Below, one piece after another: positions 1 to 12,530 of a DNA stretch of 64,000 bases; the stretch's first letter is position 1, and each line of letters begins with the position of its first letter. The notes beneath the pieces were generated by a model. The model did not search any database. It was not told the origin of the DNA and was given only the letters and a program-made list of their open reading frames with translations. A program made the translations under genes and the position numbers. This DNA is from Perognathus longimembris pacificus (Eukaryota > Chordata > Mammalia > Rodentia > Heteromyidae). The DNA lies in contig NC_063162.1 in NCBI RefSeq assembly GCF_023159225.1, positions 95,498,880 through 95,562,879 of the forward strand, given 5' to 3'.

Positions 1-75
1 TGGTTCACCCTTAATCCTTTGTCTCACCATTTTGATGTTCCCCTTCCTTTCCCTAATTGAGATATACATATTCTT
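1..75 (-). mobile_element. L1 3'UTR fragment cut by the left window edge
   Basis: TGGTTCACCCTTAATCC followed by TTTGTCTCACCATTTTG matches the antisense L1 3'UTR seen at 6534-6600. Its right limit is uncertain. Confidence 0.6.
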
Positions 76-1565
76 GTGGATTATCATATATTGGCTTTAA
101 AACATAAATAAAAAATCATGGAAACATAATATCTAAGAGTCTTCAATCCTAATGAGACACAGACTTATAGGAATAATATACTAATTCTAATAGTTAGGTC
201 CTGACATATCTATTAATAAAACAGTATCAGATTTTTAATTGTCATTTGTATAAAATAAATTTAGAATGAAACATGCATGCTATAATTTAAATAATTCAAT
301 ATACGAAAAGAGAGGTCACAATTGTTAGGAAGAAAACAGTTTCTTATAGTACTTCAAAGGGAAGAGAAAGCAGAATACATAGAAGAAAAAGGAAGAAAGG
401 ATAGAAAGATGAAAGGAAGGATGAGAAGGGAGTAGGGAAGAGAAAAGAAAAGGATGGTAAGTAGTGCGGAAGATAGGTAGGCAGGCACAAGGATGTCTAC
501 ATTATCACCATAATAATTCCTATGTCAAAATATAACAGAAACATTAAAAGAATGCAGAATTTATTTCTGACCTCTAAGTAAGAAATCTTTCTTTTTTTAC
601 AGGAGTCGGGTTAAAAATATTATTTATTCATCAAAAAATAGATTTATTTGAATACAATAAAACTAAAATCTTTCACGTTTAAATGATCATGAAAGAAAAA
701 GTTCAACTTCTAAAAGATATTTGAAAAATTATAAACCAAAAATGTTCTGAATAAAGAGGAGAAAATAATTTTTACCAAGAATAGTGAAAAGAAAATAGAA
801 GGATTTTTTTTACTGTAATAAATAGGAAAGGCAAGGAAAAAGCATTTCTTGAAAAAAGTAAAGATTATTTACATCACAAGTGTTAAGAACAATAGACTCA
901 ATCGAGAAGTCCACTGTATACGATCACAACTACTTTGAGAAACACACTGGTATTGTAATATTGTTGGCATTGTTATAATTGTATTAATATCATATATATT
1001 GCTGCATTTTACTATAATAGTAGTCACTGCTCATTAGCACTCGAAAGCATATCTACATACATTTTTGTAAGAAATCTAAACTAACCAGTCCATATCAATA
1101 TAGTATTTCATATAAGCATAGAAGTAAATAAGAACACTTACACATGGAAAGAATTTCAGATACAAAACTGATGGCTTTTAATATCAATTCTTTGTTAGAA
1201 AAGCAAAGTATCTTGATTATGGCTACACGTCAACCCACTATTTAGAATAGTACCAACCTTGCACAGCATTATAAGGCAAGCTGCAGAGGTAGATGTCATT
1301 GTCTGAAAATATTCTCTTTCCCAGAATGGGTAGTACATGTGGGATGTATTATAGTGTGTATGTGTATAATATAAGCAAATGAAGTAGTAAGAGACCAGAA
1401 GAGAATATTTGGAAGTGACCTACAGTAGGGTATATATTCACAGGAAATACATAAACAAATACATGGAGGTTTCATCTTTAAAATACCTGTAGGTTAAAAA
1501 AAAATAAAAAGATCTGTAGGTATGATCTCAGAAGACGGGTTTAATATACTTTCTGCTATGCGTAT
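76..1565. other. Intron without recognised repeat or gene
   Basis: AT-rich sequence upstream of the first visible exon. The only structure I see is a purine-rich patch at about 355-485 (GAAA/GGAA-like, not a clean repeat). Confidence 0.6.
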
Positions 1566-1581
1566 AAAACCACACAGCTTT
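1566..1581. repeat. Target-site duplication, left copy
   Basis: AAAACCACACAGCTTT, repeated exactly at 2369-2384 on the other side of the antisense L1. Confidence 0.85.
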
Positions 1582-2368
1582 TTTTTTAAGTTTTTATTAT
1601 AAAACTGATGTATAGAGAGGTTACAGTTTCATACGTTAGGCATTGGATACATTTCTTGTACTGTTTGTTACCTTGTCCCTCATATCCCCCTCCCCCCTCC
1701 CCCTTTACCCCCCTGAGGTGTTCAGTTCACTTACACCAAACAGTTTTGCAAGTATTGCTTTTGTTGTTGTTTCTCCTATTTTACCCTTTGTCTCTCAATT
1801 TTGGTATTCCCTTTGAATTTCCTAATTCTAATACCAGTACACACTGTTTCCCATACACTCAGATAAGATTACAGAGATAGTGTAGATACAATCACAAGAA
1901 GGTGATACACAAACATCATCAATAGTAGAAACTACAGATACACATGGGATGTTGAAAGTAGTTACAACTGTGATATAACAAACATTTTCATAAAATGGAG
2001 TTCATTTCACTTAGCATCATCTTATGTGATCATAAGAGTATAGCTATTGGGCTCTTGTGACCCTCTGTTGTGACTTTCCTAAACCTGTGCTAATTATTCC
2101 CAATAAGGGAGATCATAGAGTCCATGTTTCTTTGGGTCTGGCTCACTTCACTTAGTATAATTTTTTCCAAGTCTTTCCATTTCCTTACAAATGGGGCAAT
2201 GTCATTCTTTCTGATAGAGGCATAAAATTCCATTGTGTATATGTACCACATTTTCCTGATCCATTGGTCTACGGATGGGCATCTGGGTTGGTTCCAGATT
2301 CTTGCTATGACAAATTGCACTGCAATGAACATTGTTGTGCTGGTGGCTTTACTGTGATTTTGTTTGTA
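1582..2368 (-). mobile_element. 5'-truncated L1, antisense to DGKB (ORF2 C-terminus plus 3'UTR)
   Basis: A T-run at the left end is the poly(A) tail read antisense. On the minus strand the ORF2 C-terminus reads WNQPRCPSVDQWIRKMW, then MEFYASIRKNDIAPF, and ends SLIGNN at a stop at 2090. A 3'UTR with a C-rich tract (1680-1712, G-rich in L1 sense) follows. Perfect 16-bp target-site duplications flank it, so it is a retrotransposition event truncated within ORF2. Confidence 0.95.
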
Positions 2369-2384
2369 AAAACCACACAGCTTT
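2369..2384. repeat. Target-site duplication, right copy
   Basis: AAAACCACACAGCTTT, identical to 1566-1581. Confidence 0.85.
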
Positions 2385-4054
<1,670 letters not shown>

Positions 4055-5094
4055 TAATCTTTCTACATTTACCAGCCTCAAAATCTTTCAATGCAATGAT
4101 ATAACAGCTATATGGCAGGTTGCACAATTTATTCTTCTTTTGGTCAGAATTTTATCTGATGTAATAATTTAGAAATTTCACTAAATCAATATTTCTTTTC
4201 CAGTCCATTTCTCTGTTAGAATGTTTCCATTCAAATTTCTCCTCTTTCACCAGCACTTACTAACTCTGTAAGAGCTATCTTGATATCAGGAAGTAATAAG
4301 CCAATTGTGTCTTCATCATGGACAGGGAGGAAAAGCAATATTACCCCCTTTATTCAAGTCTGTGCCAAATAGATATGTTAAATTATTTGAGAATGATGCA
4401 TCATCCTATTCCATCAACATCATCACAGCTATCTGTATTGTATATTATCAGATAATTATAAATAACTTGTATATTTTTTACCATGTATTACATAGACAGT
4501 CCTATACCTGTTACAGTGAAAGTATTCTCATTGGCAAGGAAAAGAAAATTGAAGAAAGTAAGTAACTGCAGAAAAGTATTGTAGTTACAAACAGGCAGAG
4601 CTAGGGTTACAATACAGACTTTATATTTAGCCTATGTTGTCCCTCTCATTAAAGCCTTTTTTAGTTTATTAACATAATAAACATGTAAAGAATGGAAGAT
4701 AAAAACTAAGCATGTCATACAAGAATACTTAATTCTGAAAATGTATTTGTATTTTCAGAACTGAGACTAAAACTAGACAGCAAAACAGATCATGAATCAC
4801 CATTTATTAGAATACAAATCCAAGAAAAATATTTGCTGAATTGATTAATTCTTTAGAAATAGACACTTTCACAATAAAGATTGATTCAAAAAGAGTGTTG
4901 TGCTCTTTTTATAGTATTAAAAACTATCTTTTTATTGTCTGCATCAGAACAAATGCAGATCAGAATATTATATTTTATATACTGAAAAAGTTCAGATTAA
5001 AAATATTTGACCATTATTTGTTCCATCATAGGGTCCCCCTCTAATTTCGATCTGTAGTTTCTTGAATCAAAAGAAGACCATTTAAAACGTAATA

Positions 5095-5800
5095 CATTCT
5101 TTCTAATAGAAGCTTAGAGTTCCATTGTGTATATATACCACATTTTCTTGATTCATTTATCTACTGAGAGGCATCTGAGTTGGTTCCATATTTTAGCTAT
5201 GGTAAATAATGCTGCAACGAACATGGTTTTACTAGTAGCTTTACTATCTACTTGTTTGTGATCTCTTGCCCAGAAGTGGGGTTGCTGGGTCATTGGGGAG
5301 CTCTATGTTTATTTAGCCTGTGGAGGAACCTCCCTACTGCTGTCCCAGAGGGGTTCAACAAATTTATACTCCCACTAACAGTGTAATGGGGTTCCATTTT
5401 GGCCACATCTGTGCCAGCATCTGTTATTAGTTTTCTTGATAATGGTCGTTGTTTTGGGGGTGAGGTAGATTTGCATTAATTTTATTGCCAGAGATCTTGA
5501 GCACTGCTTCATGTGTCCATTGGCCATTCTCATTTCCTCCTCAGAGAAGTCTCTCTTTAAGACTTTAGCCCATTTCTTAATGGGGCAGGTGTTTCTTTGA
5601 GGATTTGTTTTGATGGAATTTATTTTTTTGTGTTCTAAGTATATTTTAGATGTGAGGCCTTTGTCTATTGTATGACCAGTGATCTTCTCCCAATATGAGG
5701 GCTTTCTATTTATCTTGCAAGCTAAGTCCTTTGCCATGCAGAAGCTCTGCAGTTTCATGCAATCCCATTTGTCCAACCTTTCTTTGTTTTTCTAGGCCTT
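5095..5800 (-). mobile_element. L1 ORF2 fragment, antisense, lacking its 3' end
   Basis: Antisense L1 ORF2 from the region before the C-terminus. Minus-strand frames contain WDCMKLQSFCMAKDLACKI and KRDFSEEEMRMANGHMKQCS. It has frameshifts and stops. It lacks the 3'UTR seen in the other copies and ends at an (AAAAC)n tail-like tract at 5802-5829. Confidence 0.85.
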
Positions 5801-5801
5801 T

Positions 5802-5829
5802 ATTAAAACAAAACAAAACAAAACAAAAA
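5802..5829 (+). repeat. (AAAAC)n simple repeat
   Basis: AAAAC repeated at the right border of the L1 fragment. Confidence 0.8.
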
Positions 5830-6201
5830 ACACCTGAATACATGTTGACAGCAAACTTTTGTTAAGAATCTAACTATTTCAATCTACCAATGAAAGATAC
5901 AAAATAAAAAAATTAGTAATAATTCCAATTGTGGTATTTCAGAAGGAGACATAAACAGCATTTATTTATCCTAGTTAGGAAAATCCCTACAATTCAATAA
6001 TTATAAAAGTTACTTAGTTAATGAAATTATCTCTTGGCTTGTGATGACAATTATATTATAATGACAATATTAAGACATTTCCCTTCATTTAATCCTCAGA
6101 AGTCTGCCATGATGTAATATCACCAACTTTTTCAGTCCCTCTTTTCTTATACATAACCACACAATCAATGGTGAGCTGGAGATATATAAAAATAAAATAA
6201 T

Positions 6202-6245
6202 GTAGATAGATAGATAGATGATAGATAGATGATAGATAGATATAG
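6202..6245 (+). repeat. (GATA)n microsatellite
   Basis: GATA units interrupted by two GATGATA slips. Confidence 0.9.
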
Positions 6246-6316
6246 AGCTATAGAAATACAGCTATAAGTATAGTGAAATTCATCTCTAAGTATATTTTTT
6301 CCAAAATTTTATGTAT

Positions 6317-6598
6317 GTTTTTGGTTTTTTTTCATTTTTTATTGTAAATGTGATGTACAGAAGGGTTACAGTTTCATAAGTAAGGAAATAAGAAAATTTC
6401 TTATCAAACATTATTACCCCCTCCCTCATTTTCTCCTACTACCCTCTTCCCCTGGATTCCCTTCCTCCCCCAAGTTATAATGATTATTTCCAAAATACTT
6501 TCTTGAGAGTATAATTTTTCATTGGTTCACCCTTTGTCTATTGTCTCTCCATTTCTCAGATTCCCTTCCCATTCCCAAATTAGATAACTTATATAAGT
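6317..6598 (-). mobile_element. L1 3'UTR, antisense arm of an inverted pair
   Basis: Starts with a T-rich tail, then GTGATGTACAGAAGGGTTAC and TACCCCCTCCCTCATTTTC, the antisense form of the L1 3' end. It meets the sense copy at 6599-6847 near 6598 (border approximate). Confidence 0.85.
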
Positions 6599-6847
6599 TA
6601 CAAAGTGTATCAAAATTTGAAAAATGGTGAGACAAAGGACAAAGTGCAAACCAATGCAACAGTGATACTCACGAGACAATGCATTGTAAATTAACTGTAC
6701 AATGTGTGGGGGCGGCAAGAGGAGTGAAAGTGGGAGAAATATGAGGGAGGGGTAACAGGTTTGATAAGAAGTGTATGCACTACCTTATGTATGTAACTCT
6801 AAGCCCTCTGTACCTCACCTTGACAATAAAATTAAATTTTTAAAAAA
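6599..6847 (+). mobile_element. L1 3'UTR, sense arm of an inverted pair
   Basis: Reads AAAATGGTGAGACAAAGGAC, then a G-rich tract (6705-6752), GATAAGAAGTGTATGCACTA and CTCACCTTGACAATAAAA, the sense 3' end of L1 with its A-rich tail. With the left arm it forms an imperfect palindrome of L1 ends with both tails outward. Confidence 0.85.
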
Positions 6848-6944
6848 TGACAACAGGGAATAAAACAAAGGAATTATTTTTTTTAAATGAAAGACAAAAG
6901 AGCTGCATCTAGTACAGTAAGAGAAAAAACACCCCTTTTTTCCT

Positions 6945-7190
6945 TATTTTGAAATTCATTTTTATTAACATCATTTTATAAACTTATATTACTGAGCTAT
7001 TGTGATGCTCTGCTAAAATTAACGTGGACATATCCTAATTGTTTCAAATGAGGGAAACCATGGAGACTACGCTTCTTTGGGCTTACTTCACTTAATATGA
7101 TTTTTTCTAGTATTTCCATTTCCATTTGAATGAGGTGATGTCACTCTTTCTGAGGGAAGCATAAAATTCCATTGTATGTATATCAAAACT
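6945..7190 (-). mobile_element. L1 C-terminus and 3'UTR part, antisense (3' half of a 5'-inverted L1)
   Basis: Antisense counterpart of 2010-2240: TTCTTTGGGCTTACTTCACT and CATAAAATTCCATTGTATG. Its upstream limit in L1 coordinates (the YTMEF codons) lies just after the limit of the sense L1 piece ending at 8755, which suggests one twin-primed insertion. It is diverged and its tail is not visible. Confidence 0.75.
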
Positions 7191-7196
7191 TTCTCA

Positions 7197-7410
7197 GGCT
7201 GGGAATATGGCTTAGCAGTATAGTGCTTGAGATGCATTCCTGAAGCCCTGGGTTTGATTCCTCAGTACCACATGAACAGAATTGGCCAGAAGTGGTGCTG
7301 TGGCTCAAGTGATAGAGTGCTAGCCTCATTGAGCAAAAAGGAAGTCAGGGAAAGTTCTCAGGCCCTGAATTCAAGCCCCAGAACTGGCAAAAACAAAAAC
7401 AAAAACAAAA
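7197..7410 (+). mobile_element. IDL-Geo SINE
   Basis: Left ID-like monomer (GGCTGGGAATATGGCTTAG), right Geo monomer (CTGTGGCTCAAGTGATAGAG) and an (AAAAAC)n tail. Flanked by imperfect duplications AAAACTTTCTCA (7185-7196) and AAAACCTTTCTCA (7407-7419). Confidence 0.9.
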
Positions 7411-7419
7411 CCTTTCTCA

Positions 7420-7473
7420 TTAAAGACCCAGAAGTACAACAATTCAGTGAAAAGTTACATAGATGAGTGCATT
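7420..7473 (+). mobile_element. L1 ORF2 fragment, sense, upstream of the SINE cluster
   Basis: TTAAAGACCCAGAAGTACAA is the sense equivalent of L1 sequence seen antisense at 8920-8950. It continues after the SINE cluster at 8145. Confidence 0.65.
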
Positions 7474-7489
7474 AAAATTCAGAGCTTCT
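7474..7489. repeat. Target-site duplication of the SINE cluster, left copy
   Basis: AAAATTCAGAGCTTCT, repeated exactly at 8129-8144. L1 sequence continues across it, so the whole cluster derives from one insertion into L1. Confidence 0.85.
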
Positions 7490-8128
7490 CGCCTCGTATA
7501 CACGAAGCCCTGGGTTCCATTCCTCAGCACCACATATATAGAAAAAAAAAGCCAGAAGTGGCGCTGTGGCTCAAGAGGTAGAGTGCTAGCCTTGAGCAAA
7601 AAGAAGCCAGTGACAGTACTCAAGCCCTGAGTCCATGCCCCAGGACTGGCAACAAAAACAAAACAAATAAACAAAAAATATTTAGGGCTGGGAATATGGC
7701 CTAGTGGCAAGAGTGCTTGCCTCCTACACATGAAGGTCTTGGTTCATTCCCCAGCACCACATATATAGAAAAAAAAAGCCAGAAGTGGCGCTGTGGCTCA
7801 AGAGGTAGAGTGCTAGCCTTGAGCAAAAAGAAGCCAGTGACAGTACTCAAGCCCTGAGTCCATACCCCAGGACTGGCAACAAAAACAAAACAAATAAACA
7901 AAAAATATTTAGGGCTGGGAATATGGCCTAGTGGCAAGAGTGCTTGCCTCCTACACATGAAGGTCTTGGTTCATTCCCCAGCACCACATATATGGAAAAT
8001 GGCCAGAAGGGGCGCTGTGGCTCATGTGGCAGAGTCGCTAGCCTTGAGCGGGAAGAAGCCAGGGATGGTGCTCAGGCCCTGAGTCCAAGGCCCAGGACTG
8101 GCAAAAAATAAAAATAAAAAAAATAAAA
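7490..8128 (+). mobile_element. Tandem cluster of IDL-Geo SINEs from one insertion
   Basis: A 5'-truncated IDL-Geo (starting GCCTCGTATACACG) is followed by two full-length units. The three units share tails of (AAAAC)n/AAATATTT type. A 16-bp duplication flanks the whole block rather than each unit, so the extra copies arose after insertion by tandem duplication (see 7525-7978). Confidence 0.88.
7525..7978 (+). repeat. 227-bp tandem duplication inside the SINE cluster
   Basis: 7525-7751 and 7752-7978 are the same 227-bp sequence, differing by eye at one base (CATGCCCC versus CATACCCC). The break falls inside the ID monomer at CAGCACCACATATAT, so each unit is a circularly permuted SINE. Confidence 0.92.
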
Positions 8129-8144
8129 AAAATTCAGAGCTTCT
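8129..8144. repeat. Target-site duplication of the SINE cluster, right copy
   Basis: AAAATTCAGAGCTTCT, identical to 7474-7489. Confidence 0.85.
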
Positions 8145-8755
8145 GGAAGGCAAAGGACATAGCTATCAACATAAATAGAAAGCCCAGGGACTGAGAAGAT
8201 CATCACTAGCTACACAACAGATAAGGGACACACATCTAAAACACACACTTAGAGCTCAAAAACTAAATCCCTGAAATCAAATCCTCAAAGAAATAACCAC
8301 AATAGTCAGTGGGCTAAAGACTTAAAGAGACTTGAGCCCAAGAGGAAAAAGAAGGGCCAATAAACATAGGAAGAAATGTTCAGCATCTCCGTTCATAAAA
8401 GAAATGAAAATCAAAACAAGATTGAGATTCCACCACCCCAGGAAGAATGGCTATTATTAAGAAAACTTATAGCAGATGCTGGCAAGGATGTGGTCCAAAG
8501 AGAACACTACTGTACTGTTAGTGGGAATGTAAACATTTTCAAATACTCTTTAAAGTAATATGGATTTTCCTCAAAAGTCTAGAGATAGAGATTCCTTATG
8601 ATCCAGCAATTCCACTTTTGAGCAGTTACCCAAATGACCACATACATACAAGGCCACACTAAAGCTACCTATACAACTATGTTCATTGCAGCATTATTTA
8701 CCATAGCTAAGATATGGAACAAACCCAGATGCCCATCAGTGGATGAATGGATCTA
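8145..8755 (+). mobile_element. L1 ORF2 C-terminal region, sense
   Basis: Sense L1 ORF2: GGAAGGCAAAGGACATAG near the start and CCAGATGCCCATCAGTGGAT at the end. Translated pieces include IEIPPPQEEWLLLRKLIADA. Frames are broken. It probably forms the inverted 5' half of the L1 whose 3' half lies at 6945-7190. Confidence 0.88.
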
Positions 8756-9700
8756 AGTATATTTTAGATATAAGGTCCTTGTCTGATGCATAGCTAAAAA
8801 AGTTCTTCTCCCATTCTTTTGGATTTCTATTTATGTTGCTTGCTATGGCATTTGCCATGCAAAACTCTTCAGTTTGATGCAATCCCATTTATCCAGTCTT
8901 TTTCAATTTATTGTGATTCTGAATCTTTACTTAGGAAATTTAAATCTGTGCCCAAGAGCCTTACTTCTTCCTTTATCTCTTCCTGCAATGTTTTCAGGGT
9001 ATCTAGTCTTACGTTGAGGTCTTGGATCCATTTGGAGTTGATTTTGGTGCAGTGATATATAAGGATATATTTTCAATTTAATGCACATGTATAGCCAATT
9101 TTGCCAGCACCATTTGTTAAAGAGGCTGTTTTTCTCCCATCGTGGGTTTTTGCCTCCCTTTTCAAATATTAGGTGCTTATAGATCTGTGGGTTTGTTTCT
9201 AGGTCTTCTACTCCACTCTTCCACAGGCCTATTCTTGTGCCAATACCAAGCTGTTTTTATTACTGTGGCTTTGTAAAGAAGTTTGAAATTTGTTATTAAT
9301 ATTCTCACAGCACTTTTCTTCCTGCTAAGGATTGTTTTTTCTATCCAGGGTCTTTTATTATTCTGTATGAATTTTTGGATTGCATCTTCTATTTCATTAA
9401 AGAATTGTGTTGGGATTTTGCTGGGTATTGTGCCAAATTTGTAGATAGCTTTGGGCAGTATTGCTTTTTTCACAAGATTAATCCTTCCATTCCAGGAGAG
9501 TAGGAGGTAGGTTTTTCTATTTCCTTAAATCCACTTTATTTTCCTTTTTCAGGTTACTAAAGATTTTATTTTAGAGGTTCTTCACATCTTTGGTTAATTG
9601 CTATTTTATTTTTTGAGTCTATTACAAATGTACTTTCCTGATTTTGGTCTCACTCTTCTTATCGTTGGCATACAGAAAAGCTAGTAATAAAAAAAAAACC
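8756..9700 (-). mobile_element. L1 ORF2 fragment, antisense
   Basis: Antisense L1 ORF2 upstream of the C-terminus. The minus strand at 9177-9473 encodes [20 protein letters not shown] and [17 protein letters not shown], characteristic of L1 ORF2. It overlaps the L1 coordinates of the neighbouring sense piece by about 120 bp, so the two are not a simple inversion of one copy. Confidence 0.88.
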
Positions 9701-9824
9701 CTATGTGCATAGGATCATATAAAATAATGCACATCAAAATACACTCCAAGACATGGAAATGAGAAGTTTTTAATTTTTACTTTGTGGTTCTTTTTTTTCT
9801 GTTTTTCCCTTTTTGTTACTTTTT

Positions 9825-10021
9825 TTTTTTTGCCAGTCCTGGGCCTTGGACTCAGGGTCTGAGCACTGTCCCTGGCTTCTTTTTGCTCAAAGCTAGCCCT
9901 CTGCCACTTGAGCCACAGCATCACTTCTGGCCTTTTTCTGTATATGTGGTGCTGGGGAATCGAACCCAGGGCCTCATGTATATGAGGCAAGCACTCTTGC
10001 CACTAGGCCATATCCCCAGCC
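9825..10021 (-). mobile_element. IDL-Geo SINE, antisense
   Basis: T-run, then TTGCCAGTCCTGGGCCTTGG (antisense Geo end) and AGGCCATATCCCCAGCCCC (antisense ID start). CCCTTTTTGTTACTTTT is duplicated at 9807-9824 (within the T-run) and 10022-10038. Confidence 0.95.
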
Positions 10022-10084
10022 CCCTTTTTGTTACTTTTGTTTTATTTCTGTACCTTTTGTCTTGCATGTAAGTTTACCTGATTT

Positions 10085-10310
10085 GGGAAGGGGAAGAAGT
10101 ACAGATCTTGGGGAAAATGGTGAACTAATTCAGCTATGATATCCACTAGACACCATGTTGGAAATGAACCGTATAACTTGGTGGAGAGACAGGTTGGGAG
10201 GGAAAAAACTATGAAAATGAAGGAAGGTGTGACTGTTCAAAAAGAAATGTACTCAATACCTGACTTCTGTAACTGTAACCCCTCTGTAAATCACCATTAA
10301 AATAAAAATT
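10085..10310 (+). mobile_element. L1 3' end, sense, diverged
   Basis: Ends with CTGTAACTGTAACCCCTCTG and AAATCACCATTAAAATAAAA, the terminal 3'UTR block of this genome's L1. The left border is approximate. Confidence 0.65.
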
Positions 10311-10635
10311 AATATATTTAGGTTCAGTCAAGCACAAAATAATTCAGTAATATCATTTGAAATTTAATTGGCACAGATTTACACCAGTCTCAAAATCTAA
10401 GTACTATGTGATGTAGCAGTTAATCTCACAAAAAATGAACTATCTGATCTCGGGAAATCTTCCTGGTCATAAAATGACACTGTGGTTATCAGCAATTCAA
10501 AGACACTTATATATCTATAGTTGATACTGCAAAAGAACATGTTCTCTGATAAAAAGTTTATTTCTCTGGTACATGGACTTGCCTACCTGAGGATTTTAAT
10601 TGATTTAATAGGTACACACACCAGCACCCACAGAT

Positions 10636-10667
<32 letters not shown>
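10636..10667 (+). repeat. (CA)n microsatellite
   Basis: About 16 uninterrupted CA units, 278 bp upstream of the second DGKB exon. Confidence 0.95.
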
Positions 10668-10669
<2 letters not shown>

Positions 10670-10862
10670 ACAATTTTAGCTAACTTAAAATATTTAAAAG
10701 GCTTTTCTCTTGCATGAGCTTTGAAAATTCTTTTGACTCTGTGACTATTAGTATTTATTTGTATTTTATTGTTTATTGTGATACATGAAAAGATGATTAT
10801 GTGTAACTGTATTAACATTCAAATCTCATCTCTAGTTTACCTAGTGGGATTTCTCCACTTAA

Positions 10863-11102
<240 letters not shown>

Positions 11103-11897
11103 TGACCTTTTTTGTATGATATTAGAAAACATGATGCATACTGAATACATATAATGTATGATTTTGAACATGAGTAATACTTTGAGAGAAACAAATATTG
11201 TACAAGGGGTGAGATAGGATGTTACGCTTTAATCAGACACTAATTACAGGCTTATCTTTGGAGGGATAAGTTTTCAAATCTTTGAATTTTGTCTTTATTG
11301 CTTAGAAAATTATATTAACATTGTGAACTCATGGATGATATACAGATTTTTAATTTATGAGGTCTGTGATAAAATCACAAAGGGGGGAAATTAAAAATCT
11401 AACAAATGCCTTACCTAAGAATGGATACATTAAGTAACAAGTAACATTCCAGGCCAACCTATATTGACCAACATGTTCTGAACTTGACATACAGAGGTGA
11501 GAGGAGGAAAACAAGAGGACATTAAAATCTAGTGCATGTGGGATATATGTGAAACAAAGTAAAACTAAGTGAAACAAAGCCAATATTGATATAAAAAAGG
11601 CCTCATATGAAGGTAAACCTAATGGTGAAATAATGGGTGTAGATTTCATAAACTAAGGAAACATTAAGTTCAAAGGTGCAGAAAGAGTGAGACTTTTGGC
11701 ACAAACTTAGGGAACTAACTATAAACGGAATAGAGTAGCTGAAGCAGCATATGTAAAGAGAAAATTTCAAAATGATGTCTTGGGATATTCATGGAGTCAG
11801 TATTTGATGAGTGAACACTACCAGAGTCTACAAAAGAAGAAGGAGTGTTAAATATTTTTAGCATCCAAATTCACTGAGAAAACTTTGAAAGAATCTG

Positions 11898-12062
11898 TTA
11901 ACTGTGAATCAGAATCCTTGGGGAGCTTATTAAACACAGACTGGTCTGACCCTACCCTAAATATGCTGAATGGAAATCCCCAAAGTTGGGACCTGGGCAG
12001 GGGTAGGACTAGAGCAGGGAGTCATTTAAAACAAACTCTCAAATAACTCTGGTTTACAACAA
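11898..12062 (+). mobile_element. MER5-like nonautonomous hAT DNA transposon remnant
   Basis: GTGAATCAGAATCCTTGGGG, AGCTTATTAAACACAGAC and the later CAAACTCTCAAATAACTCTG follow the inside-out symmetric pattern of MER5A-type elements (recalled consensus). An ancient mammalian repeat. Confidence 0.7.
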
Positions 12063-12448
12063 AGTCTGAGTTCTATTATTTCAAGAATAGCGGGTCAATT
12101 ACTGCATATGTTAAAGTTTAAACTAAGTTAAAAACATCATATATCCTATTTGGGGTTTTATATGACTAAACTGTAGCAAATGCACAGGGTAAAATATGAA
12201 TTCTACTGAGATAAAGATACACATGTTGCAGATGTGATGCTATTATACATTTTGTGTACCAATTCAATATAGGTACTGAATGTAAAAAGAGAGAAACATA
12301 TATGTATCAACTTATTTACTTCTGGTACAAATTATTGATATTTTGAATTGATTTTTAACTTATTTCCAATTTAGTACTGGGCTTAAGTCTTAAGTGAGGT
12401 GCAATATCTTTTTGTTTTTCACTTTTGTACATATAAGAGAGTTGGAAA

Positions 12449-12530
12449 GAGTTGGAATTCAGGGCCTTAAGCAATGTCCCTTAGCTTTCTTTGTCAAGGT
12501 AGACACTTAAGACACAGCTTAAGCCACATG
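12449..12530 (-). mobile_element. Degenerate Geo-type SINE monomer, antisense
   Basis: GGAATTCAGGGCCTTAAGCA to CAGCTTAAGCCACATG resembles the antisense right monomer with many changes. Confidence 0.45.

Noticed and set aside
7444..7958. Pairs of similar open frames suggesting duplicated genes
   Set aside because: They are antisense translations of the duplicated IDL-Geo SINE; the same frame recurs at every SINE copy in the window.
7490..8128. CRISPR-like or satellite array
   Set aside because: The repeat unit is a SINE with a tail, only two to three copies, no spacer structure, eukaryotic context.
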